A stretch of 64,000 bases of DNA from contig JAGYKN010000006.1 of the NCBI GenBank assembly GCA_018401615.1, positions 1 through 64,000 of the forward strand, in the 5' to 3' direction. This DNA is from Burkholderiaceae bacterium. GTDB taxonomy: Bacteria > Pseudomonadota > Gammaproteobacteria > Burkholderiales > Burkholderiaceae_A. A program made the translations under genes and the position numbers. The notes beneath the pieces are model-generated. The model made no database searches. It was not told the origin of the DNA and worked only from the letters and a program-made list of their open reading frames with translations. Positions 63,920 through 64,000 of the stretch are shown here, one piece after another (the first letter of the stretch is position 1; each line of letters opens with the position of its first letter).

Positions 63920-64000
63920 ATGAGCCGTCCTGCACCCAAGAAGCCTGAATCGTCCTCGCCCAAGGTCGTTGGCATGCCGACGAAGGTTTTATTTGTCTGC
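63920..64000 (+). CDS. partial; probable low-molecular-weight protein-tyrosine-phosphatase
   Basis: MSRPAPKKPESSSPKVVGMPTKVLFVC runs off the edge; VLFVC start of LMW-PTP. Confidence 0.6.
   Translation, partial: MSRPAPKKPESSSPKVVGMPTKVLFVC

Overview
The window looks like a typical GC-rich betaproteobacterial (Burkholderiales-like) chromosome segment, plus one short AT-richer accessory island. The recognisable core blocks are: a GpgS-like glycosyltransferase/HAD phosphatase fusion; modABC; parE-parC-htpG; moaA; rne-rluC; the maf-yceD-rpmF-plsX-fabHDG-acpP-fabF-rpoE-rseA-rseB-degP-lepA-lepB-rnc-era-recO-pdxJ-acpS-nagZ-udg-uvrC run; queD/queE; a TctC/Bug receptor; an aromatic aminotransferase; and uvrB. 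The most unusual part is about 49.4-57.5 kb. It contains a frameshifted Rpn/PDDEXK-type gene, a ~320 bp imperfect direct repeat, and a ~6.6 kb island. The island carries a broken tyrosine integrase, a broken secreted Sel1-repeat protein, a putative lipoprotein and other fragmented ORFs. The second copy of the repeat ends in an intact tRNA-Asn(GTT). The first copy carries only the 3' part of that tRNA and stops at the anticodon loop, which is what integration at a tRNA would leave. Other points of note: an rne 3' end split across frames inside a tandem repeat, a 5'-truncated mtgA relic after uvrC, a likely frameshift in an S49 peptidase gene, and a QueE with an enlarged cysteine-motif insertion. 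No CRISPR array or rRNA was seen. No clearly new intact multi-gene system was found; the island is the best candidate for follow-up, but as given it has almost no intact genes.
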